DNA of 51,496 nt from Candidatus Phocaeicola faecipullorum (GTDB lineage: Bacteria; Bacteroidota; Bacteroidia; Bacteroidales; Bacteroidaceae): the NCBI GenBank assembly GCA_018884025.1, contig JAHLFB010000067.1, positions 1 to 51,496 of the forward strand, written 5' to 3'. A model generated the notes under the pieces. The model was not told the DNA's origin. It made no database searches and saw only the letters and a program-made list of their open reading frames with translations. Position 1 is the first letter of the stretch, and each line of letters begins with the position of its first letter. Position numbers and translations under genes: made by a program. Positions 43,887 through 51,496 of the stretch are shown in pieces.

Positions 43887-43916
43887 TTTGATTGTAGAAA
43901 AATGTTCTTATATTTG
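43887..43916 (+). promoter_or_regulatory. Promoter of the threonine operon
   Basis: TTTG (43887-43890) and TATATTTG (43909-43916) are 18 bp apart, and transcription should start near 43923, about 30 nt before the leader peptide. A second TATATTTG at 43883-43890 overlaps the -33 element. Confidence 0.7.
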
Positions 43917-43952
43917 CCAACGATAAAACTTTTAATAAATATTTCAATATAA

Positions 43953-44042
43953 ATGACTGCACATTATAACAATATCACAATTTCTGGAATGGGGCGTACG
44001 TTCGTCACATCATGTGGTACTGGGATGACCCCTCGGGGTTGA
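43953..44042 (+). CDS. thrL: Threonine-rich leader peptide of the thr operon
   Basis: A 29-residue ORF reads MTAHYNNITISGMGRTFVTS followed by CGTGMTPRG and a TGA stop. Six of 29 residues are Thr (positions 2, 9, 16, 19, 23, 26), with two Ile and three Met, all amino acids of the aspartate family. It lies just after the thr promoter and before a hairpin with a T-tract, the layout of ribosome-mediated attenuation. The final codons overlap a small GACCCCTCGGGGTT hairpin. Confidence 0.7.
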   Translation: MTAHYNNITISGMGRTFVTSCGTGMTPRG

Positions 44043-44055
44043 GTATATATATAAT

Positions 44056-44109
44056 GTGTTTCTACGTGATACACGCTTACGGACGTAAGCATTTTCTTCT
44101 TTTTTATTC
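44056..44109 (+). promoter_or_regulatory. Attenuator of the thr operon: terminator with competing stem
   Basis: The terminator stem is GCTTAC (44075-44080) with GTAAGC (44085-44090), loop GGAC, then ATTTTCTTCTTTTTTATT. A competing structure is TACGT (44063-44067) with ACGTA (44083-44087), and GTGT...ACAC (44056-44073) could form another stem. Slow translation of the leader would favour the alternative and let transcription continue into thrA. Confidence 0.65.
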
Positions 44110-44180
44110 AAGTTTTAATCATTTTATTTTTTTTGTACTGCTTTTGCGTACAATGAAACGTATTCAATAATCTCAAAGGT

Positions 44181-46613
44181 ATGAAAGTATTGAAATTCGG
44201 CGGAACATCTGTAGGTTCCGTCAATAGCATGTTAAATGTAAAAAAGATTGTCGAGGCTATAGATGATAAAGTAATAGTTGTTGTATCTGCATTGGGTGGT
44301 ATAACCGACAAGCTGATAAAAACTTCAAAGATGGCATCAGAAGGCGATTCGGCATATGAAAAGGAAATGAAGGAAATTGTGAACCGTCATATTGAAATGG
44401 TTTACACTGTTATCCCGGCAGGAAAAGACAGGGAAATCCTTCTTGACAGAGTGAATGAATTGTTGAGCGAATTGAAAGATATATTCCAGGGTATTTTCCT
44501 TATTCGCGACTTGTCACCGAAAACTTCGGCTACGATTGTCAGCTATGGAGAACGTCTGTCGTCGATAATTGTTGCTACTCTGATAGAGGGTGCCGTATGG
44601 TTCGATTCACGTACATTTATCAAGACAGAGAAAAAGCATAACAAACACATTCTCGATTCTGAACTTACGAATACACTGGTAAGGGAAACTTTCGTTGAAC
44701 TTCCAAAAGTTTCGCTTGTTCCGGGATTTATTTCTACAGATAAAAATACAGGTGAGGTAACCAACTTAGGTCGTGGTGGCTCAGATTATACAGCTGCTAT
44801 TATCGCTGCCGCGCTTGATGCAGATATCCTGGAGATATGGACAGACGTTGACGGATTCATGACCGCCGACCCACGTGTAATCAGCACTGCATATCCTATA
44901 AATGAGCTGAGTTATGTTGAGGCAATGGAGCTTTGTAACTTCGGTGCAAAGGTGGTTTATCCTCCTACAATATATCCTGTGTGCCATAAGAATATTCCGG
45001 TTCTTATCAAGAATACTTTCAATCCTGAAGCTCCGGGAACTATCATCAAACAGGACTCTGACCATTCATCCAAACCTATCAAGGGTATTTCGTCAATCAA
45101 TGACACTTGTCTTATCACAATGACAGGCCTTGGTATGGTGGGCGTGATAGGTGTTAATCATCGTATATTCAAGACTTTGGCTGAAAACGGTATCAGTGTG
45201 TTCCTCGTGTCACAGGCATCGTCTGAAAATTCAACTTCAATAGGTGTACGAAATGAGGATGCTGCATTGGCTTGCGAGGTGCTTAATGCCGAGTTTGCAA
45301 AGGAAATAGAAATGGGTGAGATTTCGCCAATGATGGCAGAAGGCAACCTGGCTACTGTGGCTATTGTCGGTGAGAACATGAAACATACTCCGGGTATCGC
45401 CGGCAAGCTATTCGGTACTCTGGGACGTAACGGTATCAACGTGATAGCTTGTGCTCAGGGTGCTTCGGAAACCAATATATCATTCGTTGTTGAGGCAGAA
45501 TCTTTGCGTAAGACGCTTAACGTAATCCATGATTCTTTTTTCTTGTCTGAGTACCAGGTTCTGAATCTTTTTATATGCGGTATTGGTACGGTAGGAAACA
45601 GTCTGATTGAGCAGATTCACAGTCAGCAGGAAAAACTGATGAAGGAACGTGGCTTGCGTCTTAGGGTTGTGGGTATTGCTAACGGACATCAGGCATATTT
45701 TACACGTCGAGGAATTGACTTGGAAAATTACCGTAAGGAACTTGAAGAGAAAGGTATTCCTTCGTCTCCACAGGTTCTTCATGATGAGATTATCGGAATG
45801 AATATATTCAACTCTGTGTTTGTCGATTGTACTGCAAGTCCAGTGATAGCCGGTCTTTATAAGGATTTCCTTAGTCATAATATATCTGTTGTGGCTGCCA
45901 ATAAGATTGCGGCATCATCAGAATATGAAATATATGAGGAACTTAAGCAGATTGCCCGTCAGCGTGGAGTAAAATTCCTGTTCGAGACAAATGTAGGTGC
46001 CGGACTTCCGGTAATCAATACCATTAATGACCTTATCAATAGCGGTGACAAAATTTTGAGGATCGAGGCTGTGGTGAGCGGTACATTGAACTTCATTTTC
46101 AATAAGTTGAGCAGTGATGTACCTTTGAGTGAAACTATACGTCTGGCCAAGGAAGGTGGATATTCTGAACCGGACCCAAGAATAGACCTTAGCGGAAAGG
46201 ATGTTATCAGAAAGCTTGTCATTCTTGCACGTGAAGCCGGATACAGAATCAATCAGGAAGATGTGGAGAAGAACCTTTTCATACCGGATGAATTCTTCGA
46301 GGGCACTATAGATGATTTCTGGAAGAACATCAGCAAGTTGGATGCCGATTTTGAAGCTAAACGAAAAGAACTTGAGGCTAACAACAAGAGATGGAGATTT
46401 GTTGCCAAACTTGAAAACGGAAAGGGTAGTGTTTCTCTTCAGGAAGTTGGTGCTAATCATCCTTTCTATAACCTTGAGGGAACAAATAATATAATACTTA
46501 TTACTACTGAACGATATAATGAATATCCTATGCTCATTCAGGGATATGGTGCCGGAGCAAGTGTTACGGCAGCGGGTGTATTTGCCGACATCATGAGTAT
46601 AGCGAATATATAA
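44181..46613 (+). CDS. thrA: Bifunctional aspartokinase / homoserine dehydrogenase I
   Basis: ThrA phosphorylates aspartate and later reduces aspartate semialdehyde to homoserine. The 810-residue protein starts with KFGGTSVGS (aspartokinase, about 1-300; GRGGSDYTAA in the substrate part). Two ACT domains follow (about 315-455: TMTGLGMVGVIGV and VAIVGENMKHTPG), then the homoserine dehydrogenase (about 465-810) with GIGTVGNSLIEQ and NVGAGLPVINT. ACT domains point to feedback inhibition. Repeat A4 follows immediately. Confidence 0.97.
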   Translation: MKVLKFGGTSVGSVNSMLNVKKIVEAIDDKVIVVVSALGGITDKLIKTSKMASEGDSAYEKEMKEIVNRHIEMVYTVIPAGKDREILLDRVNELLSELKDIFQGIFLIRDLSPKTSATIVSYGERLSSIIVATLIEGAVWFDSRTFIKTEKKHNKHILDSELTNTLVRETFVELPKVSLVPGFISTDKNTGEVTNLGRGGSDYTAAIIAAALDADILEIWTDVDGFMTADPRVISTAYPINELSYVEAMELCNFGAKVVYPPTIYPVCHKNIPVLIKNTFNPEAPGTIIKQDSDHSSKPIKGISSINDTCLITMTGLGMVGVIGVNHRIFKTLAENGISVFLVSQASSENSTSIGVRNEDAALACEVLNAEFAKEIEMGEISPMMAEGNLATVAIVGENMKHTPGIAGKLFGTLGRNGINVIACAQGASETNISFVVEAESLRKTLNVIHDSFFLSEYQVLNLFICGIGTVGNSLIEQIHSQQEKLMKERGLRLRVVGIANGHQAYFTRRGIDLENYRKELEEKGIPSSPQVLHDEIIGMNIFNSVFVDCTASPVIAGLYKDFLSHNISVVAANKIAASSEYEIYEELKQIARQRGVKFLFETNVGAGLPVINTINDLINSGDKILRIEAVVSGTLNFIFNKLSSDVPLSETIRLAKEGGYSEPDPRIDLSGKDVIRKLVILAREAGYRINQEDVEKNLFIPDEFFEGTIDDFWKNISKLDADFEAKRKELEANNKRWRFVAKLENGKGSVSLQEVGANHPFYNLEGTNNIILITTERYNEYPMLIQGYGAGASVTAAGVFADIMSIANI

Positions 46614-46614
46614 T

Positions 46615-46713
46615 TAGTTGTGAGTTTATAAGTTGTTAGTTTGTAAGTTAGTTGATGTAAACCGGCAAACTCTAAAACTTATAACTCAAAAACTTAAAAA
46701 CTAAAGAACTTAA
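46615..46713 (+). repeat. Intercistronic 8-bp-unit fold-back repeat, copy A4 (thrA-apgM-like)
   Basis: Left-arm units AGTTTATA, AGTTGTT and AGTTTGTA lead to the hinge AGTTAGTTGATGTAAAC. Right-arm units are ACTCTAAA, ACTTATA, ACTCAAAA, ACTTAAAA, ACTAAAGA and ACTTAAAA, running directly into the next ATG. Only one 7-bp unit interrupts the 8-bp period. Confidence 0.85.
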
Positions 46714-46715
46714 AA

Positions 46716-47924
46716 ATGAAACACATCATAATTTTGGGCGATGGTATGGCAGACTGGCCGGTGTCGGCCCTTGGGAATAAGACTTTATTGCAATACGCAA
46801 AGACTCCATATATGGATAAGCTTGCAGCTATGGGACGTACAGGTATGCTGAAGACAGTAGCCGACGGTTTTCATCCAGGCAGCGAGGTTGCAAACATGTC
46901 GGTAATGGGATATGACTTGCCTACGGTGTATGAGGGACGCGGAGTGCTTGAAGCTGCAAGCATCGGTGTTGACCTTGAGCCGGGAGATATGGCTATGCGT
47001 TGCAATATTATATGTGTTGAAGGAGAAACTCTTAAAAATCATTCGGCAGGACATATCACGACGGAAGAGGCTGACGAACTTATTAAATTCCTTGAAGAAC
47101 GACTTGGAACTGACAGGATACATTTCTATACAGGGGTTCAGTACCGTCATCTGTTGGTAATAAAAGGCGGTAACAAGCATCTTCATTGCGTTCCGCCTCA
47201 TGACATTCCTCTGCAGCCGTTCCGCCCTAATATGATTAAGGCTGAATGTCCGGAGGCTCAGGAAACAGCCGATTTGCTGAATGCACTTATTCTTAAATCT
47301 CAGGAACTGTTGGCATCGCATCCTGTGAATTTGAAACGTGTGGCTGAAGGTAAGGACCCTGCCAATAGTATATGGCCATGGAGTCCTGGCTACAGACCTA
47401 AGATGGAACCACTGTCGCAGAAATATCCTCAGATAAAGAAGGGCTCTGTGATAACTGCTGTAGATCTTATCCGTGGTATCGGACGTTATGCCGGATTGAG
47501 ATGTATAGATGTGGAAGGAGCTACAGGACTTTATAATACAAATTATGAAGGAAAGGCAGCAGCTGCTATTGAAGCCCTGAAAACGGATGATTTTGTTTAT
47601 CTGCATATTGAGGCAAGTGACGAAGCCGGACATGAAGGAGATTTGAATTTAAAACTTCAGACAATAGAAAACCTGGATAAACGTGCGGTAGGTCCGATAT
47701 ATGAAGCTGTAAAAGACTGGGATGAGCCTGTCGCTATTGCCGTACTTCCTGACCATCCTACACCATGCGAACATCGTACCCATACCAATGAGCCTGTTCC
47801 TTTCCTGATTTATTATCTAGGAATTGAGCCTGACAGCGTACAGACTTACGATGAGATTTCCTGCAAATCCGGAGTGTATGGTACAATGGAAAGGGACGAG
47901 TTTATGAATGAATTTATGAAATAG
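46716..47924 (+). CDS. ApgM-like protein, proposed homoserine kinase
   Basis: The 402-residue alkaline-phosphatase-superfamily protein starts KHIIILGDGMADWP and has PGSEVANMSVMGYDLPTVYEGRGVLEA, NHSAGHIT, VDLIRGIGRYAGL, HIEASDEAGHEGD and LPDHPTPCEHRTHTNEPVPF with metal-binding Asp/His. By homology it is a cofactor-independent phosphoglycerate mutase (ApgM). But it sits between thrA and thrC where thrB should be, and no other homoserine kinase is present. A protein family of this kind has been proposed as homoserine kinase in Bacteroides and Desulfovibrio. I infer it phosphorylates homoserine. Repeats flank it on both sides. Confidence 0.88.
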   Translation: MKHIIILGDGMADWPVSALGNKTLLQYAKTPYMDKLAAMGRTGMLKTVADGFHPGSEVANMSVMGYDLPTVYEGRGVLEAASIGVDLEPGDMAMRCNIICVEGETLKNHSAGHITTEEADELIKFLEERLGTDRIHFYTGVQYRHLLVIKGGNKHLHCVPPHDIPLQPFRPNMIKAECPEAQETADLLNALILKSQELLASHPVNLKRVAEGKDPANSIWPWSPGYRPKMEPLSQKYPQIKKGSVITAVDLIRGIGRYAGLRCIDVEGATGLYNTNYEGKAAAAIEALKTDDFVYLHIEASDEAGHEGDLNLKLQTIENLDKRAVGPIYEAVKDWDEPVAIAVLPDHPTPCEHRTHTNEPVPFLIYYLGIEPDSVQTYDEISCKSGVYGTMERDEFMNEFMK

Positions 47925-47927
47925 ATT

Positions 47928-48010
47928 ATTAGAGTTTTTTAGTTCTTGAGTTTTTAAGTTGGTTGATGCTTACAAACTCATAAACTTACAAACTCACAAA
48001 CTTACAAACC
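47928..48010 (+). repeat. Intercistronic 8-bp-unit fold-back repeat, copy A5 (apgM-like-thrC)
   Basis: Left-arm units AGTTTTTT, AGTTCTTG and AGTTTTTA lead to the hinge AGTTGGTTGATGCTTAC. The right-arm units ACTCATAA, ACTTACAA, ACTCACAA, ACTTACAA and ACCT run into the thrC ATG. The right arm has a strict 8-bp period. Confidence 0.88.
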
Positions 48011-48011
48011 T

Positions 48012-49313
48012 ATGAAATATTACAGTACAAACAAACAGGCTTCGGACGCATCGCTGGAAGAAGCAGTGGTAAAAGGTTTGGCATCGGACAAAGGTCTGTA
48101 TATGCCTTACGAGATAAAGCCTTTGCCAAAATCATTCTTTGACGAGATAGAAAACCTTTCATTTCAGGAAATAGCCTACCGTGTGGCTGACGCTTTCTTC
48201 GGTGAGGATGTTCCTGCAGAGACTTTGAAACATATTGTCTATGATACACTGAACTTTGATGTCCCTGCCGTAAAGGTTAAAGACAATATTTATTCACTGG
48301 AACTTTTCCATGGCCCTACTTTGGCATTCAAGGATGTTGGCGGACGTTTCATGGCACGACTTTTGGGATATTTCATCCGCAAGGAGGGCAAGAAGGAAGT
48401 GAATGTGCTTGTAGCTACATCGGGTGATACAGGTAGTGCTGTTGCAAACGGTTTCCTTGGAGTAGAAGGTATTCATGTTTATGTACTTTACCCTAAAGGT
48501 AAAGTGAGTGAAATTCAGGAAAAACAGTTTACTACTCTTGGAAAAAACATCACGGCAATAGAGGTTGACGGTACATTTGATGACTGTCAGGCTTTGGTGA
48601 AGAATGCATTTATGGACAAAGAACTTAATGCCCACATGCAGCTCACTTCTGCCAACTCCATCAATGTAGCACGTTTCCTTCCACAGTCATTCTATTATTT
48701 CTATGCATACGCACAGATGAAGAAACAGGGATTGGCTGACAATCTGGTGGTTTGTGTACCAAGCGGTAACTTCGGTAACATCACAGCCGGACTGTTCGGA
48801 AAAAAGATGGGATTGCCTATCAAACGCTTCATAGCAGCTAACAATCGCAATGACATCTTCTATCAATATCTGAAGACAGGTGAGTATAATCCACGTCCAT
48901 CTATAGCTACTATAGCAAATGCTATGGATGTTGGCGACCCAAGTAACTTTGCCCGTATAATTGATTTGTACGGAGGAAGTCACGATGCAATTGCAGCGGA
49001 AATATCGGGTGAAACTTATACCGATGAACAAATTAGCGAGACTGTTCAGAAGGTATATGAAGAAACCGGTTATCTGCTCGATCCTCACGGAGCATGCGGA
49101 TATCGTGCTTTGGCAGAGGAATTGCAGCCGGGTGAAACAGGTGTATTCCTTGAAACTGCTCATCCTGCTAAATTCCTTCAGACTGTTCAGAACATTATAG
49201 GTGCTGATGTAAAGATTCCTGAGAAGCTTCAGGAGTTCATGCGCGGAAAGAAACTCAGTGTGCCTATGAGCAAGGATTTTGCTTCTTTCAAGGAATACTT
49301 GATGAAACAGTGA
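48012..49313 (+). CDS. thrC: Threonine synthase
   Basis: ThrC is a PLP enzyme that makes threonine from O-phosphohomoserine. The 433-residue protein starts MKYYSTNKQA and has the PLP Lys at about 107 in GPTLAFKDVGGRF, LVATSGDTGSAVANG, SANSINVARFLPQ, VPSGNFGNITAG and EETGYLLDPHGACG. This is the E. coli-like class. It closes the thr operon and is followed at 49431 by a strong terminator. Confidence 0.96.
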   Translation: MKYYSTNKQASDASLEEAVVKGLASDKGLYMPYEIKPLPKSFFDEIENLSFQEIAYRVADAFFGEDVPAETLKHIVYDTLNFDVPAVKVKDNIYSLELFHGPTLAFKDVGGRFMARLLGYFIRKEGKKEVNVLVATSGDTGSAVANGFLGVEGIHVYVLYPKGKVSEIQEKQFTTLGKNITAIEVDGTFDDCQALVKNAFMDKELNAHMQLTSANSINVARFLPQSFYYFYAYAQMKKQGLADNLVVCVPSGNFGNITAGLFGKKMGLPIKRFIAANNRNDIFYQYLKTGEYNPRPSIATIANAMDVGDPSNFARIIDLYGGSHDAIAAEISGETYTDEQISETVQKVYEETGYLLDPHGACGYRALAEELQPGETGVFLETAHPAKFLQTVQNIIGADVKIPEKLQEFMRGKKLSVPMSKDFASFKEYLMKQ

Positions 49314-49430
49314 TATAATCGTATGCTCATGTTGATTCATATGGAGTATGCTTTTTAAGGAACTGTTCCGGTTTTGTCATTTCCACATGCGGTTTCCGGT
49401 TAAAAACAGTTCTTGAATGTTTTTCGGACT

Positions 49431-49466
49431 AGGTTGTTTAAGGTTTTTCCTTGGACAACCTTTTTT
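49431..49466 (+). terminator. Terminator of the thr operon
   Basis: AGGTTGTTTAAGG (49431-49443) pairs with CCTTGGACAACCT (49449-49461) around TTTTT, followed by T. A second, looser inverted repeat (GAACTGTT with AACAGTTC) lies just upstream at about 49361-49412. Confidence 0.85.
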
Positions 49467-49507
49467 CGCTAACTGCCTGTGTCGCTCACCACAAAGGGAC
49501 AAACGAA

Positions 49508-49694
49508 AATGAGGGTGTGTCAAAACTAAAATGACTACTCTTCAAAGTTACAGATTATAACTATAATATTAAAAAGGGTCGTATCAAACTCTGTATTGAG
49601 TAATGATACGGCCCTTTCTTTAGTCTTTTAGGATGCTCAAATTTCAAATTATAAGTTCATATTTTCAAAAAATGAGTTTTGACACACCCTCATT
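49508..49694. mobile_element. 187-bp MITE-like element with 20-bp terminal inverted repeats
   Basis: AATGAGGGTGTGTCAAAACT (49508-49527) and its exact complement at 49675-49694 bound 147 bp without a gene. Inside is a hairpin, AAAGGGTCGTATCA with TGATACGGCCCTTT (49574-49617). The ends resemble the terminus of the IS1182-like element at the left window edge (TTTTGACACATCCTC near 286-300), so this is probably a short derivative mobilised by that IS family. The space between 49314 and 49430 and from 49695 to 49810 shows no gene; a 63-residue ORF there is not convincing. Confidence 0.75.
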
Positions 49695-49810
49695 CTAGTT
49701 TCCTCGCGTGGGAAACCGTGTCGTACATGAGCTTTTCCAACGGCTGTCACTGTCATCCGCACGATACATCTCGTTGCGGGTCAATCTTATATCGAACTTA
49801 TGTATGCAGT

Positions 49811-51496
49811 CTATCTTTTGGATTTAAAAGTGAAGTTTTTTGTTTGACATGTGTCTTGCGAGGCAGATGACCGGTGCTTTTTGTATTGCGTAGGAGTCAT
49901 GTTGAAACATTCTTTGAATTTTCTGCAAAAATAGTTTGGCGAACTAAACCCTAACATATCCGAAATTTCTGCTATAGACATCTCATCATTTGCTATAAGC
50001 AGTTGTGTCGCTTTTTTTAGGCGGTAAGTATTGATATAGTCGTTAGGCGTAACTTTTGTGAGTTCTTTGAATTTGTTGTAGAAAGATGCGCGGCTTATAC
50101 ACATTTCTTCAGCTATATTGTCTATTGAGAATTCAGGATTTACAAGGTTCGTTTCAACTATGGCAGTTACTTTATCCAAGAATGCTTTATCTGATTTATT
50201 AGTGGCTATCATTGAAATATCTTCATCCATCTGTTTGCTTAACTTCTGATAAATAAACCTTCTGGAGCGAATCATATTGTTACATCTTGCTAACAGAATC
50301 TGAGTATGGAACGGTTTTCCAATATAGTCATCGGCTCCATGTAATAATCCTTCTAGGTTCTGTTCAGGCATATTTAGCGCGGTCAGCAGTATTACATTGA
50401 TATGGCATAAGTCTAAATCCTTTTTTATAGCATCGCACAATTCTATACCAGTCATACGAGGCATCATTATATCGCTCACCACTATATCCGGCTTTATTTT
50501 CTTTGTCTTTTCCAGTCCTTCTATACCATCATGAGCTGTATATACCTCGTATAAATCAGAGAAACGCTCTTTCAGTACCTCAAGCAGGTCTGTACTATCT
50601 TCTACAAACAGAATTGCCGGTTTTACAGAGTTGTCCATTGAATCATTGTTGTATTCATCTATTGATGATGTTAATTCTGTATTGTAATATTCTTGTTTTT
50701 TAGTGTCGCTATTTGTTTCTGATAAATTATTAATGTTATGACTCAACTTTACATTTTTGTCGTTTATGAAATGTTTGTAACCTAATTTCAACTTTACAGT
50801 AAATGTTGTACCTTTGTTTTGTTTACTTTTTACTTCAATAATACCTTTATGTGTCTCGACAATGTCTTTTACCAGTGCCAAGCCTATACCCGAACTGTAT
50901 TTAGAGTCATTTTTATGCAAATTGTTTTCAGCCTGGTAGAAGCGTTTGAAGATGTATGGCAAGTCCTCCTTAGTCATTCCGATTCCGGTATCGGATATTT
51001 TGAATATGAATAATGAATTAGCTGTGTCTATATCCATATCGATGGATATCTTGCCATTTTCTGGTGTATATTTAAACGCATTCGACAGTAAGTTGTTTAC
51101 CACCTTTCCCATCTGTAGCTGGTCAATATATATGTTTACATATGCAGAAGTCTTGTTTATTTTAAAATCAAGATTCTTTTGTTTGGAAATCATTTTAAAG
51201 TTTTCGTATATGTCAGCGAAGAATGCGTTTGCATTAACGGGTGAAACATCCAGAATCATTTTTCCCTGTTCAAACTTTCTGAATTCAATCAATTCCGTAA
51301 TCAGCTTATTAAGATGTTCGGATTGGTGGATTACTTTAAGCATCTTCTTATATACAGAAGATGGCAGGTCGTTTGTGTTGATAATTTGTTCCATAAGTCC
51401 GATGATGAGTGTTAACGGTGTCTTGAACTCATGGCTTACACTGGTGAAGAATTTTAATTTGGCTTCGTTTATTTCCTTTATCTTTTCTTTTTCCAT
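49811..51496 (-). CDS. Hybrid two-component system regulator, C-terminal part (5' end outside window)
   Basis: The frame stays open to the right window edge; the 561 visible residues are the C-terminal part of a hybrid sensor. Domains in order: HisKA with His22 in SHEFKTPLTLI, HATPase (NNLLSNAFKYTP, DTGIGM, SSGIGLALVKDI), a receiver with the phosphorylated Asp in VVSDIMMPRMTG and the Lys in DDYIGKPF, and an AraC-type HTH (about 440-545: NIAEEMCISRASFYNKFKELT and SDMLGFSSPNYFCRKFKECF). In Bacteroides such HTCS proteins sense sugars through a periplasmic beta-propeller, which would lie beyond the edge. The likely targets are polysaccharide-use genes outside the window. Confidence 0.93.
   Translation of the reverse strand: MEKEKIKEINEAKLKFFTSVSHEFKTPLTLIIGLMEQIINTNDLPSSVYKKMLKVIHQSEHLNKLITELIEFRKFEQGKMILDVSPVNANAFFADIYENFKMISKQKNLDFKINKTSAYVNIYIDQLQMGKVVNNLLSNAFKYTPENGKISIDMDIDTANSLFIFKISDTGIGMTKEDLPYIFKRFYQAENNLHKNDSKYSSGIGLALVKDIVETHKGIIEVKSKQNKGTTFTVKLKLGYKHFINDKNVKLSHNINNLSETNSDTKKQEYYNTELTSSIDEYNNDSMDNSVKPAILFVEDSTDLLEVLKERFSDLYEVYTAHDGIEGLEKTKKIKPDIVVSDIMMPRMTGIELCDAIKKDLDLCHINVILLTALNMPEQNLEGLLHGADDYIGKPFHTQILLARCNNMIRSRRFIYQKLSKQMDEDISMIATNKSDKAFLDKVTAIVETNLVNPEFSIDNIAEEMCISRASFYNKFKELTKVTPNDYINTYRLKKATQLLIANDEMSIAEISDMLGFSSPNYFCRKFKECFNMTPTQYKKHRSSASQDTCQTKNFTFKSKR

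Noticed and set aside
46785-47633. 282-residue ORF on the minus strand
   Set aside because: Antisense to the ApgM-like gene, which has complete family motifs and operon context.
49679-49870. 63-residue ORF on the plus strand at the MITE edge
   Set aside because: It starts inside the terminal inverted repeat and runs into the convergent regulator gene; no domain, poor composition.

Overview
The window is chromosomal DNA from a member of the Bacteroidales, most likely a Bacteroides- or Phocaeicola-like gut bacterium. The evidence is promoters of the Bacteroidetes type (TTTG ... TAnnTTTG), few Shine-Dalgarno sequences, a Bacteroides-type fucose operon (fucR-fucI-fucO-fucA-kinase-mutarotase-fucP), a hybrid two-component regulator with an AraC output domain, a zinc-binding L32, a topoisomerase I without C-terminal zinc fingers, and an ApgM-like protein in the place of thrB. 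No rRNA, CRISPR array or prophage is seen.

Layout. 1-1.7 kb: transposon debris, namely the 3' end of an IS1182-like transposase and a heavily decayed ISAon1/ISL3-type transposase. 1.8-2.8 kb: tRNA-Phe and an outer membrane beta-barrel protein. 2.9-8.1 kb (minus): a small membrane protein, sppA, lpxK, purine nucleoside phosphorylase and thiL. 8.2-8.3 kb: an array of four 18-bp palindromes with a 22-bp period. 8.5-15.1 kb (plus): topA, aroK, speA, argB and a YgjP-like metallopeptidase. 15.1-21.9 kb (minus): a MATE transporter after the arginine/proline cluster argR-GNAT-argG-argC-argD-proC. 22.1-24.4 kb: a methyltransferase and a three-gene HipB/HipS/HipT-like toxin-antitoxin operon with three spaced operators. 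24.4-28.8 kb: a HAD phosphatase, proB, and a XRE-cupin regulator with an acyl-CoA synthetase. 28.8-33.0 kb (minus): yceD, rpmF, fabH, era and der. 33.3-35.6 kb: two tandem nagA genes. 35.8-43.7 kb: the fucose regulon. 43.9-49.3 kb: the threonine operon (leader peptide and attenuator, thrA, ApgM-like putative homoserine kinase, thrC). 49.5-49.7 kb: a 187-bp MITE-like element. 49.8-51.5 kb: the 3' part of a hybrid two-component regulator, cut by the window edge.

How the genes work together. argB, argC, argD, argG and the GNAT protein cover most of arginine synthesis, controlled by ArgR; speA takes arginine to agmatine, and proB/proC supply parts of proline synthesis. The fuc genes import L-fucose and convert it to dihydroxyacetone phosphate and lactaldehyde, which FucO reduces to propanediol; the nagA pair deals with GlcNAc-6-phosphate, so 33-44 kb is devoted to host-glycan sugars. 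The thr genes take aspartate to threonine.

The least explained signal is a set of intercistronic repeats. Nearly every gene junction of roughly 80 bp or more inside the topA-aroK-speA-argB-ygjP, arg and thr gene runs holds a long A/T-rich fold-back element. It is built of 8-bp units (AAACTTAC-like, five copies with a shared hinge AGTTGGTTGATG) or 7-bp units (AATTNTT, three copies). All keep the same orientation relative to transcription and end within 0-14 bases of the next start codon. They are absent from the fuc, sppA-thiL and der operons.
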